From contig NZ_LT963352.1 in assembly GCF_900236475.1 (NCBI RefSeq), forward strand, positions 7,969,001 through 8,033,000: a stretch of DNA of 64,000 nt, read 5' to 3'. The notes under the pieces were generated by a model. It worked only from the letters and a program-made list of their open reading frames with translations, did not search any database and was not told the DNA's origin. Shown here piece by piece: positions 19,834 through 27,847 of the stretch (the first letter of the stretch is position 1; every line of letters begins with the position of its first letter). This DNA comes from Streptomyces chartreusis NRRL 3882 (GTDB lineage Bacteria > Actinomycetota > Actinomycetes > Streptomycetales > Streptomycetaceae). The position numbers and the translations under genes are program-made.

Positions 19834-21066
19834 TCAGTCCCGTCGGGCCGTGGTCAGGCGGCCCCGCGCGATCGCCCGGCGGGTGTCGCCGGGGCCGAGC
19901 AGGTGCAGCGCGTGTTCGTGGATCTCCGCGTCGTACGGGGCCCGTTCGCCGTAGCGCAGGGCGTGTTCCGGGTGCGTGCTCGCCAGTACGGCCTCGCGTA
20001 CGGCCACTTCGAGGCGGGTTCGCCACTCCTCGATGCCGGGGGCCTCTGAGCGGGGGAGCAGCGGGCCGCCGTAGAGGCGCAGGGCGGTGTCGGTGTCGCC
20101 CTGCTCCAGGGCGCGCAGGACGTCGTCGGCGTCGCAGGAGACGGGGATCGTCAGGGCGTAGCGGCGTGGGGAGACGCCGCCGCCGAGGGCGCGGCGCAGG
20201 TGGGAGATCTCCGCTTTGAAGGTGGACGCGGTGACCGGCCGGTCGCCGTAGAGGGCGGCGCGCAGCCGTTCCGGGGAGAAACCGTCGGGTTCGAGCGCGA
20301 GCAGGGTGAGGATCTCCACCTGGCGGGGGCGCAGGGGGAGTGGCCGTCCCTCCCGCACGGCCGGGACGGCTCGTTCCGCGCCGAGGCAGGTGAGCCGCAG
20401 CTGTCCCGGGCGAGGCTGTTCCGTGGCGAGGCGGGCCTCGATGGTGGACACCAGTGTGCGTACGGTGGACATGGCCAGGGGGTGCGAACGGTCCCAGGTG
20501 GTCGACAGGTCCAGCACGCCGAGGACGCGCCCGTCCGGGCCGTGGACCGGGGCGCAGTAGCAGACCCAGCCGTGCAGGGCCGACACCAGGTGCTCGGCGG
20601 AGAAGACGGAGCTGGGACGGCCGGTGCGCAGGGCGAGGGACAGGGCGTTGGTGCCCATGGCCTGCTCGTCCCACCGGCCGCCCGGGGCGAAGTTGACGCG
20701 CTCGGCCCGGCGGCGCATGGTCGGGCCGCCGCAGGTCCACAGGATGGTGCCGGACTCGTCGGTGACGGCCGTGACGAAGCCGGCGTCCTCGGCGATGCTG
20801 CGCAGTTCCCCGGCGAGGCCCGCGACCGGCCGGTACAGCGGCGAGGACGTCCAGCGCTGGTGGACGGGGCCGGCGTCGGTGACCGGGGCGCTGTCCCGCC
20901 CGGGGTCCACGCTGCTCAGTGAGCGCGCCCAGGACTCGGTCACCTCGTGGCGCAACGCCGCGCTGCCGCCCGGCCGCGCGCCCGCGGCGCTCAGCCGCGG
21001 CACCCAGCGGGACCACTCGTGCTCCAGCACGGCCCTGCGCTGCCGGAGGTCAGGGCGCTGTGACAT
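19834..21066 (-). CDS. GAF-domain transcriptional regulator of the aldehyde dehydrogenase
   Basis: A 410-residue regulator with an N-terminal GAF sensor domain (about 60-210: AEDAGFVTAVTDESGTILWT, then WVCYCAPVHGPDGRVLGVLDLS). The winged-helix/OmpR-like DNA-binding domain reads RPLPLRPRQVEILTLLALEP, then VTASTFKAEISHLRRALGG. Such proteins resemble the sensor half of AcoR but lack the sigma-54 AAA+ domain. ATG 21066 is supported by GGGAGAGG six bases ahead; a longer frame to 21258 is low-complexity leader. Its stop is about 107 bases upstream of the dehydrogenase start, so the two may be expressed together. Confidence 0.85.
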   Translation of the reverse strand: MSQRPDLRQRRAVLEHEWSRWVPRLSAAGARPGGSAALRHEVTESWARSLSSVDPGRDSAPVTDAGPVHQRWTSSPLYRPVAGLAGELRSIAEDAGFVTAVTDESGTILWTCGGPTMRRRAERVNFAPGGRWDEQAMGTNALSLALRTGRPSSVFSAEHLVSALHGWVCYCAPVHGPDGRVLGVLDLSTTWDRSHPLAMSTVRTLVSTIEARLATEQPRPGQLRLTCLGAERAVPAVREGRPLPLRPRQVEILTLLALEPDGFSPERLRAALYGDRPVTASTFKAEISHLRRALGGGVSPRRYALTIPVSCDADDVLRALEQGDTDTALRLYGGPLLPRSEAPGIEEWRTRLEVAVREAVLASTHPEHALRYGERAPYDAEIHEHALHLLGPGDTRRAIARGRLTTARRD

Positions 21067-21369
21067 GGCCTCTCCCTGCCGTCGTACCGGGAGGCCCGGT
21101 TCCGGGCGCGGTGCCGGCCCGGTCCTCGGCCTGAGGTCAGTGTTACCGGATGCGTACGGCCGGGGTCGAGCAGCCCGCCGGAATGCGAAGCGGCCCGCGC
21201 CGCCGTGCCGGAAGCCTTCACCGGGAACGACCCCGTCCTGAACGTGCGACCGCCTCACTGGATGTTTGTCCGGTGCCCGGGTGCCGCCGTACGGGTGACG
21301 GGTTCACCCGACCCGACGGACGGGACCCGGCCCGCGTACCACCGGCGTGCCGCGTCGCGTTGACCGGGC
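21067..21369. other. Divergent intergenic region with a small inverted repeat
   Basis: Region between the minus-strand GAF regulator and a small plus-strand gene. It holds an inverted repeat GGGTGA/TCACCC at 21293-21309 with a five-base loop, about 60 bases before the plus-strand start. No convincing promoter hexamers were seen. Confidence 0.4.
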
Positions 21370-21672
21370 ATGGACAGCACTGAGACGGCGCGGCGCCTTC
21401 TCGGGAACGACGCCGCTCCCCGGTCGTTCGCCGAACTCACCAGCGGATACGGGGGGCATCCGCCCATCTACGCGGCCCTCGTCGCCGAATGGCAGGCCAG
21501 GGGCCACGCGATCCCGGAGCACCGTGACGGCCAGTGGGTCTCCTTCGCGGCGCCGTCCGCGAGCGAGACCTGGGCCGCCCTCACCACCTGGACCGTCGGC
21601 CGGCACCCGGGGACGGCCGCCCCCGACGGCACTCACCTCACCAGCAGTCGGCCACCGCGTGTTCCGCGCTGA
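21370..21672 (+). CDS. Small hypothetical protein
   Basis: A 100-residue open frame starting at ATG 21370. It has an ordered-looking N-terminal part (ETARRLLGNDAAPRSFAELT, then YAALVAEWQARG with alternating hydrophobic positions) and a Trp-rich middle (WAALTTWTVG). I do not recognise the family. Codon use is typical of the genome, which favours a real gene. Its 3' end overlaps the end of the convergent minus-strand gene by 35 bases, and the last 20 residues look less constrained. Confidence 0.5.
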   Translation: MDSTETARRLLGNDAAPRSFAELTSGYGGHPPIYAALVAEWQARGHAIPEHRDGQWVSFAAPSASETWAALTTWTVGRHPGTAAPDGTHLTSSRPPRVPR

Positions 21673-22126
21673 CCGGTGCCAGCACGGCGAGGGTCTCGGT
21701 GGCCTCCCGCAGGGCCGACTCCAGCGTGCCGGGGGCGTGCAGGCTGCCCGTGCCGTCCGGCGGGACGAGCCACTCCAGGCGCCCGGCGGGCCGGTAGGGC
21801 GGCGGCACGGCGACCCAGGAGCCCCGGCCGACGTGCCGGACCCCGAAACCGACCCACTCGCTGACGGGGTCGGGTGGCAGGAAGAAGCCCACTCTGCGGG
21901 CCGCGCTGTCCACCAGGGTGGGGCCGGGCATCTTCAGGGGGTCGCGCCACAGATAGTCCAGGGCGAGCAGGCCGAGCCGGTCGGGGACGCTGAGCACGTC
22001 CCAGTACCGCCCCGCCTCCACCAGCGCCGTCCCCGTGCCGTAGTCCCACTCCCGCTTGCACTCCTGAGGGTCCCTGGCGGCCGCGGCGAGCCACTCGACG
22101 GCTTGCTTCCACATCACGCTCTGCAT
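21638..22126 (-). CDS. Hypothetical protein, possibly related to primase/polymerase N-terminal domains
   Basis: A 162-residue cytoplasmic protein from ATG 22126; longer frames upstream are low-complexity and start in non-coding sequence. It begins MQSVMWKQAVEWLAAAARD, with strands such as GPTLVDSAARRVGFFLPP, and GRGSWVAVPPPY followed by RLEWLVPPDGTG. This pattern (helix, VGFF strand, SWVAVPPP strand) recalls the small Streptomyces proteins often annotated as bifunctional DNA primase/polymerase-like. The catalytic acidic residues of that fold are not evident, so a binding or regulatory role is also possible. It overlaps the convergent small gene by 35 bases. Confidence 0.6.
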   Translation of the reverse strand: MQSVMWKQAVEWLAAAARDPQECKREWDYGTGTALVEAGRYWDVLSVPDRLGLLALDYLWRDPLKMPGPTLVDSAARRVGFFLPPDPVSEWVGFGVRHVGRGSWVAVPPPYRPAGRLEWLVPPDGTGSLHAPGTLESALREATETLAVLAPVSAEHAVADCW

Positions 22127-22596
22127 GGCCACCCCAGGCACAGTCGGCAGCGCCCCGACGGGCGCACGCTGGACACGGGCCGGTGACCCGCGGAGCCTCG
22201 GGCTCCGCGTGCCGGTCCGGCACTGGCCATGCTCGTAGATATTTCTACGCGCTGGAAGGGGTGGCGCAGCCTGGCGTTCGGGTCGGGCATGTCCCGGTCG
22301 AAAGGGGGCACTCGGGGGTGGATCCCGTAAGGCATCGATCAACTCCGTGCGTGTCCATGGCGCCCCGCCGAAACCGGCCATCGAGGGATGTACGACTGGG
22401 GGAGAACCTGCGGAGTGCGCCGGGCGGATGAGGCACCGGTGCCGGAGGCGCGGGGTCTTCCAGGCATGCCCTCCGCCCGGCGATCACCGCCGCTGTGCAG
22501 GAGGTGTGGACCACTCCACGAGGGCGCGCGGGTGTGATGTGCGGATCGCGGAATTCTGCCTTCACAGAACCTTCCACTGTGCTGGCCAGAACCCGT

Positions 22597-22622
22597 CTTG
22601 TTCGGCCAACTCCGAACGCAAG
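22597..22622. repeat. Inverted repeat, possible operator upstream of the sheath gene
   Basis: GTTCGG (22600-22605) and CCGAAC (22612-22617) form a perfect 6-bp stem with a six-base loop. CTT and AAG outside extend it past a two-base bulge. It is 225-245 bases upstream of the sheath start, next to a tandem TTGAGCA repeat. Confidence 0.4.
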
Positions 22623-22728
22623 AAGGTGGGTTGAGCACTTGAGCATCAGGAGTCACAAGCGTGCTGCTTGACCCGGGCGACCGAACCGCACGGGTACTGA
22701 CGGGGGAACTGATGAGGTGCGCGTGTGT

Positions 22729-22748
22729 CCCCCGCCGGCGGGCGGGGG
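22729..22748. repeat. G/C hairpin in the leader of the sheath gene
   Basis: CCCCCGCC at 22729-22736 and GGCGGGGG at 22741-22748 form a perfect 8-bp stem with a GGCG loop, 94 bases before the sheath start. It could act on the messenger leader; no function is shown. Confidence 0.4.
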
Positions 22749-22841
22749 CCCGAGTCCTCGCGCATGGCCGGAACGTCCCTCCCTCACCTCTCTTGGTGCC
22801 GTCATCCGGTGCCCGAGACAGGGATAGGAGGGGGAATGCCG

Positions 22842-24701
22842 ATGAGTGCAGTGAGCGCCGCCAAGCCGACGTATCCCGGTGTCTACGTCGAAGAGCTTCC
22901 CAGCAGCACCCGCACCATCTCGACCCTGACCACTTCGGTGACCGCCTTCGTGGGCCACACCCGCCGCGGTCCGCTGAACGAGCCGGTCCGCGTCACCAGC
23001 TTCACCGAGTTCGAGCGCCGCTTCGGGGGGCTGAGCGCCCAGAGCGCCGTCGGCTACGCCGTTCACCAGTTCTTCGGCAACGGCGGCACCGTCGCCGTGA
23101 TCGTCCGGGTCGCCAAGGCCGGCAGCGGCAAGGCCGCCCGCGTCACGCTGGAGTCCACCGAGGGCCACAGCGAGTGCGACGTCCTCGCGGTGCACGCCAA
23201 GGAACCCGGCGTGTGGGGCAACGGCCTGCGCGTCGCCGTCGACTACGACACGCCCCGCCCGGAGGAGACCTTCAACCTGCGGGTCCACGACGCCAAGGGC
23301 GAGGCCCGCGAGAGCTTCACCGGCCTGTCCACCGACCCGTCCCACGGCCGGTACGTGCAGACCGTCGTCAACGCCGGCTCCCGGCTGGTCCGCGTCGAGG
23401 TCGTGGGCGAGGGCCGCCCCGACCCGTCCGGCACCGTCTCCAAGCCCTTCGGGCACGACCTGCCCGACCTCGCCGTGGACCTCACCGTCAAGATCGGCGA
23501 CGTCGAGCGGGAGTTCACGCTCTACGACCCCGACTGCGACGGCGAGGCCCCGCACTCCGTCGCCGAGCTGGCGCTGCTGCTGGAGCGCAAGCTGCGCGCC
23601 CTGCCCGACGCGCCCGGCAAGCACGCCTTCGCGGGCGCCGAGGTCACCGCCTTCGGCCGGCGCATCCAGGTCGTCGCGGGCTCCACCGACCCCGAGGACG
23701 TCGTCCGCTTCCTCGGCGAGTGCGCCAACGACCTGGGCCTGGAGGCCTCCGTCAACCCGCCCGTCTTCCCGCTGGAGGGCGGCGAGGACGGCGAGGCGCC
23801 CGGACCGCGCGACCTCATCGGCTCCGAGGCCGACAAGTCCGGCATCCAGGCGCTGCGCGGCGTCGCCGACGTGAACCTCCTCGTGCTGCCCGAACTCGCG
23901 GGCTACGAGAAGACGGAGGACGCCGTCACCGTCGTCTCGGCCGCCCAGCGGCTGTGCCAGGAACGGCGGATCTTCCTGCTGGTCGACGCGCCGGGCACCT
24001 GGGTCAGCGTGGACACCGCCCGGGCCGGGCTCGCCGCCTTCGACGCCGTGCGCGGCAACCACGCGGGCCTGTACTTCCCGCACCTCCAGCTCACCGACCC
24101 CCTCACGGGCCGGCTGCGCTCCTTCCCGCCGTCCGGCGCCGTCGCGGGCGTCATCGCCCGTACGGACTCCGAGCGCGGCGTGTGGAAGGCCCCGGCCGGC
24201 ACCGAGGCCCGGCTCGCCGGCGTGCACTCGCTCACGGTCAACCTGACCGACCGCGAGACCGGCCTGCTCAACCCGCTCGGCGTCAACTGCCTGCGCACCT
24301 TCCCGGTGACCGGCCCGGTGGTCTGGGGAGCGCGCACGCTGGAGGGCTCCGACGCACTCGACAGCGAGTGGAAGTACGTGCCGGTGCGGCGGCTCGCCCT
24401 GCACGTCGAGGAGAGCCTTCAGCGAGGCCTCCAGTGGGTGGTGTTCGAACCCAACGACGAGAACCTGTGGCAGCAGATCCGGCTCGCCGCCTCCTCGTAC
24501 CTGCACACCCTCTTCCGCCAGGGCGCCTTCAAGGGCGGCACGCCCCGCGACGCCTACTTCGTCAAGTGCGACAGCGACACCACGACCGCCGAGGACATCG
24601 AGAACGGCATCGTCAACGTCCTGGTCGGCATCGCGCCGGTCCGCCCGGCCGAGTTCGTGATCGTCAAGATCCAGCAGACGTCCGGGCAGTTCGCGCTCTG
24701 A
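22842..24701 (+). CDS. cis2: Contractile injection system sheath protein
   Basis: Forms the outer contractile sheath of the phage-tail-like particle, 619 residues. The N-terminus TYPGVYVEELPSSTRTISTL is the hallmark of the phage/eCIS tail sheath family, followed by TSVTAFVGHTRRG. The C-terminal part, with EPNDENLWQQIRLAASSYLH, then GAFKGGTPRDAYFVKCD and an ending PAEFVIVKIQQ, is the conserved contraction core. I chose ATG 22842 because GGAGGGG at 22828-22834 is seven bases away; ATG 22836 would be too close. As first gene of the operon and the most abundant structural part, it should have the strongest expression. The family call is firm. Confidence 0.96.
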   Translation: MSAVSAAKPTYPGVYVEELPSSTRTISTLTTSVTAFVGHTRRGPLNEPVRVTSFTEFERRFGGLSAQSAVGYAVHQFFGNGGTVAVIVRVAKAGSGKAARVTLESTEGHSECDVLAVHAKEPGVWGNGLRVAVDYDTPRPEETFNLRVHDAKGEARESFTGLSTDPSHGRYVQTVVNAGSRLVRVEVVGEGRPDPSGTVSKPFGHDLPDLAVDLTVKIGDVEREFTLYDPDCDGEAPHSVAELALLLERKLRALPDAPGKHAFAGAEVTAFGRRIQVVAGSTDPEDVVRFLGECANDLGLEASVNPPVFPLEGGEDGEAPGPRDLIGSEADKSGIQALRGVADVNLLVLPELAGYEKTEDAVTVVSAAQRLCQERRIFLLVDAPGTWVSVDTARAGLAAFDAVRGNHAGLYFPHLQLTDPLTGRLRSFPPSGAVAGVIARTDSERGVWKAPAGTEARLAGVHSLTVNLTDRETGLLNPLGVNCLRTFPVTGPVVWGARTLEGSDALDSEWKYVPVRRLALHVEESLQRGLQWVVFEPNDENLWQQIRLAASSYLHTLFRQGAFKGGTPRDAYFVKCDSDTTTAEDIENGIVNVLVGIAPVRPAEFVIVKIQQTSGQFAL

Positions 24702-24735
24702 GCAACGCTCCAAGGAATCCCTGAGGACATTTTCG

Positions 24736-25260
24736 ATGGCAGAGTTCACGGTCAACGCCCATCGTTTCGACCCGTACAAGAACTTCAAGTTCCTGGTCCT
24801 GTGGGACGGTCGGACGGTCGCCGGCATCAGCAAGATCAGTCCGCTGAAGCGGACCACCGAGGTCGTCAAGCACCGGCACGGTGGCGACCCCTCGTCCCCC
24901 CGCAAGTCGCCCGGCCGCTCCGAGTTCGAGGGCATCACCCTGGAGCGCGGCGTCACGCACGACCCCGAGTTCGACCGCTGGGCCAACAAGGTCTGGCAGG
25001 TCGGCGCGGGCCTCGGCTCCGAGGTGTCCCTCGCCGACTTCCGCAAGGACATCGTGATCCAGGTCCTCAACGAGGCCGGCCAGGTCGCCGTCTCGCACAA
25101 GCTGTACCGGACCTGGCCGAGCGAGTACCAGGTCCTCGGCGAACTGGACGCCAACGCCAACGCGGTGGCCATCCAGTCGCTGAAGCTCGAGTGCGAGGGC
25201 TGGGAGCGGGACTACGAGGTGCCCGAGCCGGAGGAGCCGTCGTTCCTGAACCCGGCGTAA
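24736..25260 (+). CDS. cis1: Contractile injection system inner tube protein (T4 gp19-like)
   Basis: A 174-residue tail-tube protein that stacks as hexameric rings inside the sheath. The features are those of the T4 gp19-like family: PYKNFKFLVLWDGRTVAGISKISPL at the start, the HRHGGDPSSPRKSPGRSEFEGITLERG loop and the ending ANAVAIQSLKLECEGWERDY. It lies 34 bases after the sheath gene. Only one tube gene is present in this window, whereas several related clusters carry two. Function is certain from family and context. Confidence 0.96.
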   Translation: MAEFTVNAHRFDPYKNFKFLVLWDGRTVAGISKISPLKRTTEVVKHRHGGDPSSPRKSPGRSEFEGITLERGVTHDPEFDRWANKVWQVGAGLGSEVSLADFRKDIVIQVLNEAGQVAVSHKLYRTWPSEYQVLGELDANANAVAIQSLKLECEGWERDYEVPEPEEPSFLNPA

Positions 25261-25297
25261 GCGCTCCGCTGGGAAGCGCCGGGTGGGGTTGTTGTTC

Positions 25298-25341
25298 GTC
25301 TGCGGGTTCGTGGGGGCTGGTCGCGCAGTTCCCCGCGCCCC
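25298..25341 (+). repeat. Interspersed streptomycete repeat element, intergenic copy
   Basis: GTCTGCGG, eight variable bases, then a 28-base core (25314-25341) that begins GGGCTGGTCGCG and ends CCCCGCGCCCC. The same arrangement with the same spacing recurs at 45743-45786 inside a gene. In this copy the flanks GTGGGGG and CCCCCAC make it a hairpin. Confidence 0.75.
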
Positions 25342-25365
25342 CACGGGGCACGTGTTGGGGGAGGC

Positions 25366-26100
25366 ATGGCCATCACACAGGCGGCCGAGTTCCTGGTCAC
25401 CTGGGAGTCCGGGCTCGGCCAGGCACCGGCCGGGCGCGCCCTGCTGCTGCACCGGGCCGCCCGCCCGGACCTGGGCGATGACCCACAGGCCCTGCTGTCG
25501 CTGCCGGTGGGGGAGCGCGAGGCGGATCTGTTCGCCCTGCGCAAGGCCCTGTTCGGCGAGCGGATGCAGGTGCGCCTGGAGTGCGCGGCGTGCGGCACGG
25601 ACATGGAGTTCGAGCTGGACGCCGGGGAGTTCGCCCGCACCCTGGCCGACCGGGGCGATCCGCTGGTGCGGGTCGCCGAGGACGGCTGGGAGGTCGAGTT
25701 CCGGGTGCCGGCCGTCGCCGACCTGACGGCGGCGGCCCGGGACGCCGACCCGCGCCGGGCCCTGCTCGCCCGGTGCGTGGTCACCGCCGTACGCGACGGG
25801 CAGCCCGTGTCAGCGGACGCGCTGCCGGTCGCCGTGCAGCGCCGGATCGCCGAGGCGGCCCGGGCCGCGGACCCGGGCGGCGACGTCACGCTGAACGTCG
25901 CCTGCCCCGAGTGCGGCGAGGCCACCCGGGCCGAGCTGGACATCGCCTCCTACCTGTGGACCGAACTGGACGCATGGGCCCGGGACCTGCTGCTCGACGT
26001 CCATCTGCTCGCCACCGCGTACGGCTGGAGCGAGCCGGAGATCCTGGCGCTCAGCCCGCTGCGGCGCCGCTACTACCTGGAGCTGTGTGCGGATGCCTGA
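25366..26100 (+). CDS. T4-type baseplate hub assembly chaperone-like protein with two CxxC motifs
   Basis: A 244-residue protein in the position where contractile tail clusters encode a baseplate/hub assembly factor. It carries two zinc-knuckle-like pairs, Cys73/Cys76 (CAAC) and Cys180/Cys183 (CPEC), which together could hold one zinc ion. The end, SEPEILALSPLRRRYYLELC, is typical of the T4-like hub chaperones that help load the hub. ATG 25366 follows a G-rich region containing an interspersed repeat. The next gene overlaps its stop. The role is assigned by context and remembered family features; no enzymatic motif is present. Confidence 0.7.
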   Translation: MAITQAAEFLVTWESGLGQAPAGRALLLHRAARPDLGDDPQALLSLPVGEREADLFALRKALFGERMQVRLECAACGTDMEFELDAGEFARTLADRGDPLVRVAEDGWEVEFRVPAVADLTAAARDADPRRALLARCVVTAVRDGQPVSADALPVAVQRRIAEAARAADPGGDVTLNVACPECGEATRAELDIASYLWTELDAWARDLLLDVHLLATAYGWSEPEILALSPLRRRYYLELCADA

Positions 26101-26845
26101 GTCCACCGGGGACGATCGCCCGGAGCCCGACTTCCTCGACCGGCTGCTCGCCCGGCACGCGGCGCCCGCCGCGCGGCGTCCCGGCGTGGTGCGCGTACGG
26201 CCCCGGCTGGCCGGACCGTTCGAGCGGATCGAGGCGGTACGGGGCGCCGCGCCGGACCCGGACGGCACCGAGCCGCTGTGGCCCGTCGCCGCCCCGGCCG
26301 CCGTCGCCCGGCCGGACCTGGCCCGCCCGGCGGCCCGCGAGGTCGTCCGTACGGAACGGGAGCGGACGGTCGTACGGACCGAGCAGGCACCGGCAGCGGC
26401 CGAGAGCGGGATGCGTCCGGCCCGGCCGGCCGAGCCCGAGGGGCCGCTGCTGCGTCCCGTCACCCCGACGGGCCCCGCGCTGCGGCCGGCCACCGACACC
26501 GCGCGCCGCGCGGCGGGCCGGGGCCGTACCGAGCGGGCGGCCCCCACGAACGCGGCGTCCGTGCCAACCCCCCCTGGTGCGGACGCCGCTCCGCCCACCG
26601 CCGTGTCCGCCGCGCTGCTCCCCAGCGCGGCGGACACGGCGGCCGCACGGGACGCCGTCCGGCAGGCGGCGGCCCGGCGGCCCGGGCGCCAGACCGAGCA
26701 GGTGGTGCAGGTGCAGATCGGGCGGCTGGAGGTCACCGCCGGCGGCCCGCCCCAGCGCGGTGGCGGCAGGCCCCGGCCGACGGGCGCGGAGCGCCCGCGG
26801 GCCGCGGTCAGCCTGGCGGACTACCTGGCCAGGGGGCGCGAGTGA
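26093..26845 (+). CDS. Conserved eCIS cluster protein of unknown function, largely disordered
   Basis: A 250-residue protein rich in Ala, Pro, Arg and Thr, predicted mostly disordered. Only the ends look ordered: PDFLDRLLARHAAP near the N-terminus, and a C-terminal segment VVQVQIGRLEVTA followed by SLADYLARG, which looks like a short beta-strand motif plus helix. It overlaps the preceding gene by eight bases (start ATG 26093; GTG 26087 is an alternative). I do not recognise a named family. Its place between the hub chaperone and the cap gene suggests a linker or assembly role. Confidence 0.65.
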   Translation: MPESTGDDRPEPDFLDRLLARHAAPAARRPGVVRVRPRLAGPFERIEAVRGAAPDPDGTEPLWPVAAPAAVARPDLARPAAREVVRTERERTVVRTEQAPAAAESGMRPARPAEPEGPLLRPVTPTGPALRPATDTARRAAGRGRTERAAPTNAASVPTPPGADAAPPTAVSAALLPSAADTAAARDAVRQAAARRPGRQTEQVVQVQIGRLEVTAGGPPQRGGGRPRPTGAERPRAAVSLADYLARGRE

Positions 26846-26924
26846 GGACGACGAGACCGACCGGCGGGACGAGCAGGACCAGAGGGACCGAGGACAGGAC
26901 CGGAAGGACCGGGGAACCGACGCC

Positions 26925-27839
26925 ATGAGTAACGCACTTGCCATCGCCCATGTCACCCAGGCCCTCGCCCTGCTCATCGAGACCAACCTGCCCCCGGACA
27001 TCGACATCGCCGTCAAGGTCGAGCCGCGCAAGCCCCCGGCCGACCCGCCGACCGAGCCCACCATCACCGTGTTCCTGTACCAGGTCACGCCCAACACCGC
27101 GCAGCGCAACACCGACCTGCCCACCCGCGCCGCCGACGGCACGCTGGTCCGGAGGGCGGCCGCGCCGCTCGACCTGCACTACCTCATCAGCGCCTACGGC
27201 GAGGAGGCGGAGCTGGTCGGGCAGCGGCTCATCGGGTCGGTCGTACGCACACTGCACGAGATCCCCGTCCTGCCGAAGGACATCATCGAACTGGCGGGCG
27301 AGCGCGCCCACTTGTCCGGGAGCGACCTGGCCGAGGCGGCGCAGCGGGTGCGGTTCACGCCCACCGTGATGGACATCGACGAGACGTCGAAGCTGTGGGG
27401 GATGCTCCACCAGACGCCGTACACGCTGTCGGTCGTCTACCAGGCCGCCCTGGTGTTCATCGACGGCCGCGAGGTCCCGGTGCCGGGCAAGCCGGTGGAG
27501 CGGCCCGAGGTACGGGTGCTGCCGTTCGGGGCGCCCGGCGCGCCGGTGCCGCCGAAGCTCCCCGACGGGGGAGAGCAGCCGATGGCGCGGCCCGGGGCCG
27601 GCGCGCCGCCCGAGGCCGGGCGGGAGGCCGGCGCGGCGGTCGCGAAGGCGGCTCCTGCCAAGGCGCCCGCGACGGCGGCTGCGAAGGATCCCGCGAAGGC
27701 CCCGGCCAAGGCCGCCGCCAAGGCTCCGGCGCGTGGACGCCGGACCGCGACCGCGAAGAAGGCCGCCGCCAAGTCCTCTGCCGAGGAGACCAAGGACGCC
27801 CCGGCCCGGGCCGACGGCGGCGAGAACGCGGAGAGCTGA
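26925..27839 (+). CDS. cis16: Pvc16/Afp16-type tail cap protein (DUF4255) with lysine-alanine tail
   Basis: A 304-residue terminator (cap) protein that ends tube and sheath assembly. Residues 1-200 match the DUF4255/Pvc16 N-terminal family: NALAIAHVTQALALLIETNL, TITVFLYQVTPNTAQRN, APLDLHYLISAYG and LHQTPYTLSVVYQAALVFID. Unlike compact family members, it continues for about 75 residues (230-304) as a Lys/Ala/Pro-rich, histone-H1-like tail containing AKAP-type repeats. ATG 26925 is chosen from the conserved beginning. The same frame is open further upstream with a charged, DR-rich sequence but without a start codon. The ATPase gene follows after eight bases. Confidence 0.92.
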   Translation: MSNALAIAHVTQALALLIETNLPPDIDIAVKVEPRKPPADPPTEPTITVFLYQVTPNTAQRNTDLPTRAADGTLVRRAAAPLDLHYLISAYGEEAELVGQRLIGSVVRTLHEIPVLPKDIIELAGERAHLSGSDLAEAAQRVRFTPTVMDIDETSKLWGMLHQTPYTLSVVYQAALVFIDGREVPVPGKPVERPEVRVLPFGAPGAPVPPKLPDGGEQPMARPGAGAPPEAGREAGAAVAKAAPAKAPATAAAKDPAKAPAKAAAKAPARGRRTATAKKAAAKSSAEETKDAPARADGGENAES

Positions 27840-27847
27840 GGCGGCAC

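Larger units (their letters stand above)
22127..22841. other. Non-coding region upstream of the injection-system operon
   Basis: About 0.7 kb with no convincing gene. It contains three inverted repeats: CGTAGA/TCTACG at 22234-22249, GTTCGG/CCGAAC at 22600-22617 and CCCCCGCC/GGCGGGGG at 22729-22748. There is also a tandem TTGAGCA at 22631-22637 and 22639-22645. I could not find a consensus promoter. The control signals for the following 30-kb operon must lie here or be provided by an alternative sigma factor. Confidence 0.5.

Noticed and set aside
22347..22634. A 95-codon plus-strand frame before the injection operon
   Set aside because: Cys/Arg-rich composition with no ribosome-binding site, no pattern of secondary structure and no coding-type codon bias.
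22653..25172. An 839-codon open frame on the minus strand opposite the sheath and tube genes
   Set aside because: It is an antisense shadow caused by high G+C; its product is a low-complexity Gly/Ala/Val/Asp string, while the plus strand encodes clear family members.
26841..26924. Upstream extension of the cap gene into a DR-rich stretch
   Set aside because: The frame is open but holds no start codon, and the conserved family sequence begins at ATG 26925.
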